From Saprospiraceae bacterium (GTDB lineage Bacteria > Bacteroidota > Bacteroidia > Chitinophagales > Saprospiraceae), in NCBI GenBank assembly GCA_016719855.1, contig JADJYH010000006.1:62001-126000 (forward strand): DNA of 64,000 nt. The letters run 5' to 3'. Each line of letters begins with the position of its first letter. Position 1 is the stretch's first letter. The position numbers were made by a program, and so were the translations under genes. Under the pieces are notes generated by a model, which was not told the origin of the DNA, ran no database searches, and saw nothing but the letters and a program-made list of their open reading frames with translations. Shown here piece by piece: positions 17,436-26,500 of the stretch.

Positions 17436-18452
17436 ATGTCTGATATCGCACCTCCGACCTACGAGAAAAAGTCATTTTGGAAACGACCGGAAGGCGTGAC
17501 CGGTGCCATTTTCCTTACTGCTGTGCTTGGTGGTTTGGGCTACCTGCTGGCAGTGAACATGGCTGCCATACTGGCTTTGGCGGCCAACACCATCTATCTC
17601 GTATTGATGCTGATGGCCCTGGCAGCGCTAATCTACATCATCCTCGACCCGAAGATGCGCAACCTCATCTGGTACATGTACAAAAGCGTGATGCGTGCGG
17701 TGACGGGCATGTTCGTGCAAATAGACCCCGTGGGCATCCTCAAGAGCTACGTTGAGGACCTGCAAGACAACCTCGGGAAAATGAGCCAGCAGATAGGCAA
17801 CCTAAAAGGGCAAATCCGAAAGATGAGCACCTTGATGGAGGAAAACAACCGTGAGATTTCCAGCAGCCTGAAACTCGCCAGCGTTGCGAAGCAACAAAAC
17901 AACGAAAGCCAAGTGGTGCTCGCCACCCGTAAGGCTGCCCGGTTGCAGGAGACCAACGAGAAATACGCTGCCCTTCACGGCAAAATGGAAATCCTCTACC
18001 GGATTCTGGACAAAATGTACAAGAACTCTGAAATCCTGCTTGAGGATACCCGTGACCAGGTGAAGCTAAAAGAGCAGGAGCGCAAAGCAATCCGTGCTTC
18101 GCACTCAGCGATGAAGTCGGCCATGAGCGTCATCTCCGGCGACCCCGACAAGCGGGCCATGTTCGATGCCGCCATTGAAAACATCGCCGACGATGTGGCC
18201 AACAAAGTGGGCGAAATGGAGCGCTTTATGGAAATGTCCGCCAATTTCATGGATTCCATTGACCTCCAGCAAGGCGTCTTCCAAGAAGAGGGCCTGAAAA
18301 TGCTGGAAGAGTGGGAAGAGAAAAGTACGCTGATGCTGCTCGGCCCCAAAACCACTTCCAACGACACCCTCGACCTGAACCGACCTGCTGCCCGGCCAGA
18401 GAAGCAGGGCAGGTCGGATGGGGGCGAGTCCTACGACAACCTTTTCAAATGA
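17436..18452 (+). CDS. PspA/IM30-like coiled-coil protein with N-terminal membrane helices
   Basis: 338 residues. Two hydrophobic segments (GAIFLTAVLGGLGYLLAVNM and LALAANTIYLVLMLMALAAL) are followed by a long amphipathic coiled coil (ILKSYVEDLQDNLGKMSQQI ... KGQIRKMSTLMEENNREIS), arranged like PspA family proteins. The C-terminus is a low-complexity acidic tail ending SYDNLFK. Unlike PspA it is anchored by real transmembrane helices, so it may be a membrane-stress or envelope scaffold protein. No psp neighbours are present. A strong terminator follows. Confidence 0.6.
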   Translation: MSDIAPPTYEKKSFWKRPEGVTGAIFLTAVLGGLGYLLAVNMAAILALAANTIYLVLMLMALAALIYIILDPKMRNLIWYMYKSVMRAVTGMFVQIDPVGILKSYVEDLQDNLGKMSQQIGNLKGQIRKMSTLMEENNREISSSLKLASVAKQQNNESQVVLATRKAARLQETNEKYAALHGKMEILYRILDKMYKNSEILLEDTRDQVKLKEQERKAIRASHSAMKSAMSVISGDPDKRAMFDAAIENIADDVANKVGEMERFMEMSANFMDSIDLQQGVFQEEGLKMLEEWEEKSTLMLLGPKTTSNDTLDLNRPAARPEKQGRSDGGESYDNLFK

Positions 18453-18464
18453 GAATCAGGTTCT

Positions 18465-18496
18465 AAAAAAGGGTGCGGACTTCCGCACCCTTTTTT
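18465..18496 (+). terminator. Rho-independent terminator
   Basis: Perfect stem GGGTGCGGA / TCCGCACCC with a two-base loop, flanked by six A and six T, 13 nt after the coiled-coil gene stop. Confidence 0.95.
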
Positions 18497-18575
18497 GTGT
18501 TTTTTTTTTGGATGGAAGTCCGGTTCAGCGAAGCGACCGGAACGGACTTCCGGCATACATTCCAACTCCAATTCC

Positions 18576-18583
18576 TACCTTTG
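18576..18583 (+). promoter_or_regulatory. Bacteroidota -7 box TACCTTTG upstream of the endonuclease
   Basis: TAnnTTTG match about 110 nt before the endonuclease ATG. The same arrangement (TAACTTTG before MAKFRKNHQK) is kept at the chimeric locus at 28.6 kb. Confidence 0.5.
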
Positions 18584-18692
18584 CCGCTAGGGGTGAATTG
18601 GCGCGTTGGAGTGTTGGCGTATTTGGAAAAACGGCCAAACTTTACAGCCACGACCAAAACGCCAATCAGCTAAAACGCCAACAACCTCCAGC

Positions 18693-19619
18693 ATGGCCAA
18701 ATTCCGCAAGAACCATCAAAAGTCGAGCAAAGCTGAAAGTGCCGGGCTTGTTACCAGGGTCGGCTTGTTTGCGGTGCTGATAGGTGTGGTGTGCTGGGGG
18801 TTCAAGCATTTTTTGGGAAATGACCCAATTAAACCGCCCAACGAAGTGGTGAAAGCGGACGTTGAAAACCTGGAGGAAACGGGCAAGGACAGCATTTTCT
18901 ACCTGCCCACCAATCCGAACGGAACAATCGTACAGCACAAATACTATGCGCTATCCTACGTCGAGAAATACGAGCTGCCGGAATGGTGCGCCTACGAACT
19001 GACTTCGCAGCGACTGAACACAAAATGGGTCGAGCGTAGCAACGATTTCCGCCCGGACGACAAAGTGATAACGGGTAGCTCCACCCCCGATGACTATCGC
19101 CGCAATCATTACGACCGAGGGCATATCGTCCCAGCAGCGGACATGGCCTTCTCCACCGAGGCCATGTCGGAGACTTTTTTGATGAGCAATATTTCACCGC
19201 AAGAACCCGCCTTCAATAAGGGCGTCTGGCGGGAACTCGAAGAGCTGACACGTGACTGGGCGAAACGTTTCAAGCACTTGTACGTCGTAACGGGGCCAGT
19301 GCTAACGCAGCCGATCCAGTTTTGGGTTGGGGAGAGCCAAGTGGCCGTAGCACCTTCGTATTACAAGGTGCTTCTTGACCTTAGTGAGCCGGAACTGAAA
19401 GCAATTGGCTACATCGTCCCGAACTTAATCTCCACCGAACGCATCGAGACCTTTGCGGTCTCCGTGGATGAGGTGGAACAACTGACGGGCATCAATTTTT
19501 TTCAAAACCTCATGGAACCTAACCTCGAAAAGGAACTGGAAGCCAATTTTGACGTAAGCCTTTGGAAAACCAACGAGAAAAAGTTCCAGCGTAGAATACA
19601 GGAGTGGAATTTTCAATGA
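18693..19619 (+). CDS. DNA/RNA non-specific endonuclease (NUC1/NucA family), membrane anchored
   Basis: 308 residues from ATG 18,693 (MAKFRKNHQKSSKAESAGLV); the longer in-frame extension would include the promoter. One N-terminal transmembrane helix (VGLFAVLIGVVCWGFKHFL) points the nuclease out of the cytoplasm. The catalytic motif is DRGHIVPAADM, with the metal-binding Asn in MSNISPQ and FNKGVWRELE after it, all as in beta-beta-alpha-metal nucleases of the NucA/EndoG type. Role: degradation of nucleic acids in the periplasm or outside. Its N-terminal coding sequence is duplicated in diverged form at 28,655. Confidence 0.9.
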   Translation: MAKFRKNHQKSSKAESAGLVTRVGLFAVLIGVVCWGFKHFLGNDPIKPPNEVVKADVENLEETGKDSIFYLPTNPNGTIVQHKYYALSYVEKYELPEWCAYELTSQRLNTKWVERSNDFRPDDKVITGSSTPDDYRRNHYDRGHIVPAADMAFSTEAMSETFLMSNISPQEPAFNKGVWRELEELTRDWAKRFKHLYVVTGPVLTQPIQFWVGESQVAVAPSYYKVLLDLSEPELKAIGYIVPNLISTERIETFAVSVDEVEQLTGINFFQNLMEPNLEKELEANFDVSLWKTNEKKFQRRIQEWNFQ

Positions 19620-19622
19620 CCC

Positions 19623-19699
19623 AAGTAAAAAGGAGAAAGTAAAAAGTAAAAAGTGGGAACATTGCACTGCGACTACTTTTTACTTTCTCCTTTTTACTT
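19623..19699. repeat. Intergenic palindrome built of AAGTAAAA words
   Basis: Perfect 26-bp arms (19,623-19,648 and 19,674-19,699) around a 25-nt spacer. Each arm is a near-tandem of AAGTAAAA/AGGAGAAAGTAAAAAGTA. Similar but less perfect sequence lies at about 42,245-42,325 and single arms at about 59,955-59,990, always in short intergenic gaps. Confidence 0.85.
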
Positions 19700-19713
19700 T
19701 TTACTTTTAAAAA

Positions 19714-21291
19714 ATGTCCAACAAAGAAAAATTCATCGCCGACATCACGGCAGGTTACACCTTCAAGGGCGAATCCATCGTGTTGGGTGGTGCCATGCTC
19801 GACAAAGAAAACATCCCCGGCTTACAAATAAAAGTACCGCTGCGCATGATGAACCGCCACGGCCTCATCGCTGGTTCTACGGGGTCTGGCAAGACGAAGA
19901 CGCTCCAAATCATTGCGGAGCAACTATCCTCGTACAGTGTGCCCGTGCTGCTCATGGACATCAAGGGCGACCTCAGCGGCATTGCCATGCCAGCGCAGAG
20001 CAATCCAAAAATCGAGGATCGTCACCAAAAAATAGGGGTGCCATTTACGGCATCGGGGAGTCCGGTAGAATTCCTGACCCTTTCCAACGAAAAAGGGGCA
20101 AGGCTTCGGGCGACGGTGACGGAGTTTGGCCCGGTGCTGTTCTCCAAAATCCTTGGGCTGAACGACACGCAGGGTGGGGTGGTGGCAGTTGTGTTCAAAT
20201 ATTGCGACGACAACAACCTCCCCCTGCTTGACCTGAAGGACTTGAAAAAAGTCCTCCAGTTTGTGGGCGACGAGGGCAAGGAGGAATTCCAGAAGCTGTA
20301 CGGGATGACTTCGACCTCTACCGTCGGTTCCATCATGCGCAAAATCGTGGAGCTGGAGCAGCAGGGTGCCGACGTCTTCTTCGGGGAGCGCAGCTTCGAT
20401 GTGGGTGACCTCTGTCGCCTGGACGAAAACGGAAAGGGCATGGTCTCCATCGTTCGCTTGACGGACATACAGGACAAACCGAAATTGTTCTCCACCTTCA
20501 TGCTTCAAATGCTCGCTGAAATCTATGCCAGCTTCCCGGAGGAGGGCGACATGGACCAACCAAAATTGGTGATTTTCATTGACGAGGCGCACCTGGTTTT
20601 CGAGGAGGCTTCCGATGCACTGCTCAACCAGATTGAGGCCATCATCAAGTTGATTCGTTCGAAGGGCGTTGGCATTTTCTTCGTAACGCAAAACCCAGCG
20701 GACATTCCCGAAGACGTACTGGGCCAGTTGGGACTCAAGGTGCAACATTCGCTCCGGGCCTTTACTGCCAAAGACCGCCAAGCCATAAAACTGGCTGCCC
20801 AAAACTACCCTTTGACGGAGTATTACGATGTGGAAAACCTGCTCACCGAGCTTGGTATCGGTGAGGCATTTGTGACCTCGCTGAATGAAAAGGGCATTCC
20901 CACCCCGCTCGCCCATACGATGCTGCGGGCGCCGCAATCCAGGATGGACGTGCTGACGCCGGAGGAGATTGACGACATTTTGCGCCAATCAACCATCATC
21001 CGAAAATACAACGAGGTCATTGATAAAAACAGTGCTTATGAGATTTTGAATGAGAAAATCGAAGAGGCTTTGTCTGAAGAACACCAAGCCGAAATCCAGA
21101 AACAGCGGGAGGCCGCAGAAAAATCTGTGCCAAGGCGACAAGAAAAAAGCATGTTTGAGAAGGTGGTGAGCAGCCCCACCACCCGCCAAATAGGCAGCAC
21201 AATAGCCCGGGAACTGACCCGTGGGCTGCTCGGTGCGTTCGGCATCAAAACCCCTGCCCGCCGCACGACAAAGCGTTCGGGGTGGTTTTGA
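19714..21291 (+). CDS. HerA-like ATPase, DUF853 family
   Basis: 525 residues. Walker A is GSTGSGKTKTLQ (near residue 54) and Walker B is VIFIDEAHLVFEE. A sensor region KGVGIFFVTQNPADIPEDVL and the C-terminal arginine-rich TPARRTTKRSGWF tail complete the family pattern (helicase HerA-like, C-terminal DUF853). FtsK/HerA-superfamily motors pump DNA or protein; the DUF853 branch (E. coli YjgR) has no settled function. Intact. The last 60 nt reappear at 28.74-28.80 kb in a chimeric scar. Confidence 0.9.
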   Translation: MSNKEKFIADITAGYTFKGESIVLGGAMLDKENIPGLQIKVPLRMMNRHGLIAGSTGSGKTKTLQIIAEQLSSYSVPVLLMDIKGDLSGIAMPAQSNPKIEDRHQKIGVPFTASGSPVEFLTLSNEKGARLRATVTEFGPVLFSKILGLNDTQGGVVAVVFKYCDDNNLPLLDLKDLKKVLQFVGDEGKEEFQKLYGMTSTSTVGSIMRKIVELEQQGADVFFGERSFDVGDLCRLDENGKGMVSIVRLTDIQDKPKLFSTFMLQMLAEIYASFPEEGDMDQPKLVIFIDEAHLVFEEASDALLNQIEAIIKLIRSKGVGIFFVTQNPADIPEDVLGQLGLKVQHSLRAFTAKDRQAIKLAAQNYPLTEYYDVENLLTELGIGEAFVTSLNEKGIPTPLAHTMLRAPQSRMDVLTPEEIDDILRQSTIIRKYNEVIDKNSAYEILNEKIEEALSEEHQAEIQKQREAAEKSVPRRQEKSMFEKVVSSPTTRQIGSTIARELTRGLLGAFGIKTPARRTTKRSGWF

Positions 21292-21613
21292 GGGTGAGGT
21301 TCAGAGGGGTTAAGGAAGTTTAGTGGGTTTAGTTTTTAGTTCCAACAGGTACAAGTAAATGAGGGTGATAATTTCCAAAATTAGCCGCATACTACTCCCG
21401 TTTACACCTTCCAACAATTCCCGAAAGTCTGACATAGTGCCAAATTAGGCCATTATGTTCCTGTAATTGCTGATGTCGTACCCGATGTCATCGTTGGAAG
21501 AAGAAAAGATGGGACTTTACATGCGGGATTGTTCACTGAAGGCTGGGGGTAAGCCGAGAACCTGGTCACAAGTGACACTTCGCTTAAACCTTACAACAAC
21601 TGAGGTATTTTGT
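21292..21613. other. Intergenic, no gene recognised
   Basis: 322 nt between the HerA-like stop and the end of the Mrr gene. I see no terminator, promoter box or coding frame with family resemblance. Confidence 0.4.
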
Positions 21614-22515
21614 CTATCCCACCTCAAAATAATCATTATCCACCCTTTTCAAATCATAAGTGGCAGAAGTGGAAACCCCGAGGCCATAATCAATCATATA
21701 ATTGGCCAATTGATAGCCATCAATCAGGATGACCCGTTTGGAGATGGACTTTACATATTCCAAAGCACCAGTCGTAAAGATGGAAGTCGTGATGAAAACG
21801 CCTTTGTTCGCTCGTTGGCCGTCCAAGGCACCGACGAACGACTGCACATCAGGTCTTCCAATGGGCTGGTGTCCCAGCGTTTGGCTTGGAGGTAGATGAA
21901 ATCCAAGCCCAGCATATCCTCCTTGATGATGCCATCAATGCCGCCGTCGCCCGTTAGTTTGGTGGCACGTCCAGCGTCCTTGATGCTGCCGCCGTAGCCC
22001 ATCTTTACCAGCAACTCCACCACCAAGCGCTCGAAAAATGCAGGGGAACACTGCTTTATCTTGTCCAAGAGGTCAGAAGCCAGCGCCTTTCTGATTTTGC
22101 CGTAAGCCAATTCCAGCACTTCTTCCGGGGTTGCCGATTCTATGGCCACTTCCTTTTCGGCTTGCTTGCCTGGCTTGCTGCTACCAGCGCCTGCAAATTC
22201 CACGTATGCGGGGTACTGCCGCAAGAATGCCATGTTAATCTCCTTCGGCTTGGCATTCAAAACAACGCTGCCCACGTCCGTAATCTTGAAATAGGCCCGC
22301 CGTGGCGACTCCAACAGCCCGGCCTTCATCAAATGCGTCTTTGACCAGCCAACCCGGTTGTCGAAAATGGCTTGGCTGCCGCTCGGCAATAGCTCCTGCC
22401 GCTCTTCTTCCGTCAGTTGGAAGCTGGAGGCCAAGGTCTCTATCGTTTCCCGTAGGCCGTGCTCCTGGCCATCGGCGCAGGATTGGAGGAGGGGGAAATC
22501 ACACTTGCTACAACT
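21614..22515 (-). pseudogene. Mrr-type restriction endonuclease, frameshifted and 5'-truncated
   Basis: The winged-helix Mrr_N part is readable from about 22,500 (DFPLLQSCADGQEHGLRETI, then LTEEERQELLPSGSQAIF and RVGWSKTHLMKAGLLE) but has no start codon: a stop precedes it and the usual first residues are missing. The Mrr catalytic part follows: FFERLVVELLVKMGYGG, the D-x(n)-Q/E-x-K site GDGGIDGIIKEDMLGLDFIY with LQAKRW. A one-base indel near 21,862 then shifts to GRPDVQSFVGALDGQRANKG and FITTSIFTTGALEYV. Mrr enzymes cleave methylated foreign DNA. The gene neighbours the type IIG locus, forming a restriction island. As read it is inactive. Confidence 0.75.
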
Positions 22516-23057
22516 GGTTCAACCTATATGTCTGGTGTTTTTCAATTCTTGGCTGGTGGTGGACTGTTTTTCATCTTCATCAAATCTTCTCTAGTCAGGT
22601 TTGGCCCCATATAAGGTATCTCATACCTACCCAATTTTCGGAACCAGTGGATTCAATACCCCAACGCCATACTTCCACCATTTGCCATTGAACCTTCGGT
22701 AGAATTATATTGCAATCCCCCATTGGCGCAACCATCCTGCGTTTCCATTCTTCTACTTTTCTGATGATATATCTTTATCTATATCGTCCCCTTTGGATGG
22801 GAGAATTCGAACAAGAAGAGAATTGTCTTTTGAGCTATAGTTTACATAGGATTTTCCAACCCCTTCAAATAACTTTTAAGGAATGCCCCACCAGAAATAC
22901 CAACCAATTTAACCGAGATTTGAAAGAAGGACAAAAACCAAGAACAAAACCAAAAAGCTTTTTTCATGGATTTACGTGTATGTGTTTATAAGATGTCAAG
23001 CGCTTTGCTTTTTTTTATTTAACGAAGAAACTTGCTAGAACTAAGACTGAAATCCGA
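22516..23057. other. AT-rich intergenic, no gene recognised
   Basis: About 540 nt between the truncated Mrr 5' end and the restriction-gene remnant. It is richer in A+T than its surroundings and has no frame with recognisable family features; possibly decayed upstream sequence of the Mrr gene. Confidence 0.4.
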
Positions 23058-23059
23058 AA

Positions 23060-23253
23060 TCAAATGCAATTGTTTGCTTATAGTAATTAAATGTAAATAT
23101 ACTTGTACACTTCTGGTTACAAGAAGGTGTGACGTGTTGTTTCTTCCCCTCCACTATCCGAACCTCCTCTGCCGTTAGCCCATACAACCCATACACCACC
23201 CCATCTATCTCCCGATCCGTCCGAAGGATGTCAGCTTGCAGGGCGGCGGTCTA
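23060..23253 (-). pseudogene. Remnant tail of a second type IIG restriction gene
   Basis: The frame reads TAALQADILRTDREIDGVVY then GLYGLTAEEVRIVEG, a diverged copy of the end of the restriction gene at 23.5 kb (AALQSDIARVDREIDGVVYG then LYGLTETEIKIIEGT). Only about 40 codons of homology remain; the rest (KKQHVTPSCNQK...) is unrelated tail. It starts directly after the stop of the 81-residue gene. Confidence 0.75.
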
Positions 23254-23254
23254 A

Positions 23255-23500
23255 TTAAGTTTTCTTCAACATCGCCTTCACTTCCTTTTCATAATTTCGG
23301 CTCATAAAGTCCTTCGCCCACTCTTCCGCCTCATCAAGCGATTTGTCTAGGCTGTCCTCATCGAGTTCTGTGTGCATTCCACCTTCGTCAATGATGCGCA
23401 CCCAAGACTCGTAATGCTCATCTGGCCCAATTACTAACCAACCCTGGTACGTCACGAACAAGTGCAGGTATGGATAGCTTTTTTCAAATCCTTTTTTCAT
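23255..23500 (-). CDS. 81-residue acidic protein downstream of the restriction gene
   Basis: MKKGFEKSYPYLHLFVTYQG, then GPDEHYESWVRIIDEGGMHT, an acidic LDEDSLDKSLDEAEEWAKDF and a basic end. Its ATG overlaps the stop of the type IIG gene by ATGA, so the two are translationally coupled. I recognise no family. The coupling suggests an accessory to the restriction enzyme, but that is inference. It sits between the complete restriction gene and the remnant tail of another. Confidence 0.65.
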   Translation of the reverse strand: MKKGFEKSYPYLHLFVTYQGWLVIGPDEHYESWVRIIDEGGMHTELDEDSLDKSLDEAEEWAKDFMSRNYEKEVKAMLKKT

Positions 23501-26500
23501 GTTCCTTCTATGATTTTGATTTCCGTTTCTGTTAACCCATACAACCCATACACCACCCCATCAATCTCCCTGTCCACACGGGCGATGTCAGATTGCAAGG
23601 CAGCAGCCTTGGCCCGCTGCTCCTCGAACAGTGGCTCCCATTCCATTTCTTCCTGCAAGCTCAGTTTCCGTTTGTGTACCTTTTTGCAGCAGCTTGCTTA
23701 CCTCGGCGCAGAACTCCTTGAACGATAGTTCATGCCAGCTTTCCAGCTTCTGCGGCAACTGCTCCACGTCGAAGCGTCGGCGCAGGAGGCGGGTGAATTG
23801 GGTGACTGCCGTTGAAAGTTCCGGTTTTAGTTCAAGGATGGTTTTTACAAGGATTTCAATCTTTTGCTGTGCAGCTTTATCCTGTTCGGTTTTTATCTCC
23901 TTGACTGGAATTTGAGAAATATACATTGGTTTGTACTCAAAAAACCCGCCTGACTTGGTTGAAGCAATAGAGTGAATTAAAAAGTCTGCTACTCTTGAAT
24001 TCAGTATTGCCAGCAAATACAGGCTACTTGAACCGATGATATTGGTTTTATCATTGGAATGAAAAGCTTTATCATCAAAAGTGAAAGAAGCCCTTTGTAC
24101 GATACTTGAAGTAATAATTTTTGGCTTTGAGAATTCTTCAAAGTAATTCACGGGGTCTTGTACTTCATACCATTCATAAGGCCCAGGCTTACGACCTTCC
24201 CAATCTCCAACCCAGCCTGCTGGCTTGGGTGCAATATTGGTTTTGAATTGAAGTAAATATTCCTCGATTGCCGGATATTGCTTAATATCAATCCCTCTTC
24301 TCGTAAATATCAAATAACGGTTTTCAAAGTCAATCTATACCGCTTTACATCCCTCCCGCCAAAAACGGCTTTATAATTCCCACACTTTTCGGGTCTTTCC
24401 GAATGAGTTCTTCCCTTGTTTTTTCATCAATGACAAAAGCCTCGTTATAGCCTGTTTTTATACCGTAAAATATTTTACCCTTTACATATTCTGAAAGTGG
24501 AATACCAGCCTTTCTGATTTTATCCAATAACGCACTTTTCACATTGTTCACCAAAGCCCACCCTTCATCATCCAAGCCATTTTGTGAAACAGCGAATTGG
24601 TTTTCTTTGACGTATTGCTCCAAACTTGGAAAACTCAAATCGGTCGGCTCGGTTACGCTGAACTGGTGGTTTTCCTCCAAGGCTTTTGGCGATACGGTCA
24701 ACACGCACGGGTACGCCGTTGCATCTTCAAACACAGGCAAATCCCCAAAATCCACAATCTCCACCAATTGCCGCTGTTTCAGCCATTGCCGCAGCGGTTT
24801 CCCATAGTTTGCCCGCATCCATTTATTGGCCACGATGATGCTGTACAAGCCTTCCGGTTTGAGCATCGTGATGCCTTTTTCGATGAAATAAACAAAGAGG
24901 TCGGCGGTGCCGTGGTAGGTTTTATAGGCTTTTTCGAAGAAAGGCTTGAACGGGCTGATGACCTCCTGCCGCACATACGGCGGATTCCCCACCACCACAT
25001 CAAACCCACCCTTGTACTGCGGCGCAAAAGCCTCCTCCCGTGTGCAGGTAAGACTGCGAATCAGGGCATCGAGGCCCTTTAACTCAGGCAGTCCATGCTT
25101 CTGGCGATTGGTGCGGATATAGCTTTCGGCATTGTCGAGGTGGGTGCTATCGTACCAGTAGCCGGGCTTGGTGGGCACGGTGGCCAGTTCCCACACGTCA
25201 AGGTCGGCCCGGTAGAACTTCTGCGACCATACCGGTACAGAAAGCGTTTTTTCCGGCTTCGTTAGCGCATCCCCACTCACTTCCCTTTCCAAGGGGGCTT
25301 GCTTTTCCAAGGGGGCTTGCCCCCTTGCTACCACGGAACCCGCATCGTCGGAGGAAGTGGGGTCGTCGTTTGGCAATGGAGCATCTGTTGGCAAGAGGGT
25401 GTCAGTTAGCAAGGGGGCAAGCCCCCTTGGAATGTCAAGCCCCCTTGGAGAGGGAAGCTCCGTGGGAATGGACAAGTGGTCTTCGTAACTCATTCTCTCA
25501 CTCTTACTTTCCATAGAAGTTCCCCTTTCAAGGGCTTGCCCTGCTACCACGGAACCCGCATCGTCGGAGGAAGTGGGGTCGTCGTTTGGCAATGGAGCAT
25601 CTGTTGGCAAGAGGGGTGTCCGTTGGCAAGGGGCAAGCCCCCTTGGAATGTCAAGCCCCTTGGAGTGTCAAGCCCCCTTGGAATGTCAATGCCCATTACT
25701 TGGGTTTCGTACCCGCTTCCGCTTTCCAAGGGGCTTGCCCCCTTGTTATTCCCGAATTTTCAGTTGGCGAAGGGGTGTCAGTTGGCAAGGGGGCAAGCCC
25801 CCTTGGAATGTCAAGCCCCCTTGGAAGGGGAAGTTCCGTGGGAGTGGACGAGGGGGATGCCGGAGTCGTCCGACCCGTGGCCAAATTGAATTTGCGGGCG
25901 CTGATTGATTTAATGGTGCGTACCACGTCCGTCAATTCTTCCGGTTCACAAACCAATACCATGTGGATATGGTCGGCACAGACCATGTATTCCATGCACC
26001 GAAAACCATAGTCCTGAATCACTTCACCAATTAAACGGGTAATCAGCAACTCATGCTCCGGTATGAGCCAAAGCGCCGGGCCTTTTTCCACCCGATACTG
26101 AATCATGCGCTGCGAGGTGCGGCTGTTGTGCGTGGTCAATACCACATGGAAAGCTTGCAGGTCTTTTGGTGGGAACACTTCCGGGAACTCCCGTTCCCAA
26201 TCAAAAGCTTTGTCTCCCGCCACTGCCGGGTCGTCAATCAGCGAATTGCCGACCTTGATGTGGCCGCTGAGATGGGTCAGCTTGCGGCCGGGTGAAGCGG
26301 AGCGCAACCAAAGAGCAAGGCGGGCGATTTCCACGGCCTCCTCGTTGATGTCCACACCATAGATATTGCTTTCAAGGATTCGGTTTTCGACACTAAAGGC
26401 GATGGAGTCTCCAAAGAGGTATTTGTGCAGTTCGGCCACATAGCCGTGCTCTTTTATCAGGAAGTCGAAGGCTTCGTTGAGGAAGGCACCACTACCACAG

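Noticed and set aside
19924..20988. 354-codon minus-strand frame opposite the HerA-like gene
   Set aside because: The plus-strand gene is unambiguous with Walker motifs; the antisense frame is a compositional artefact.
23160..23610. Interpretation of the repeated restriction-gene tail as a direct-repeat att site
   Set aside because: The similarity is protein-coding and diverged, with no integrase nearby.
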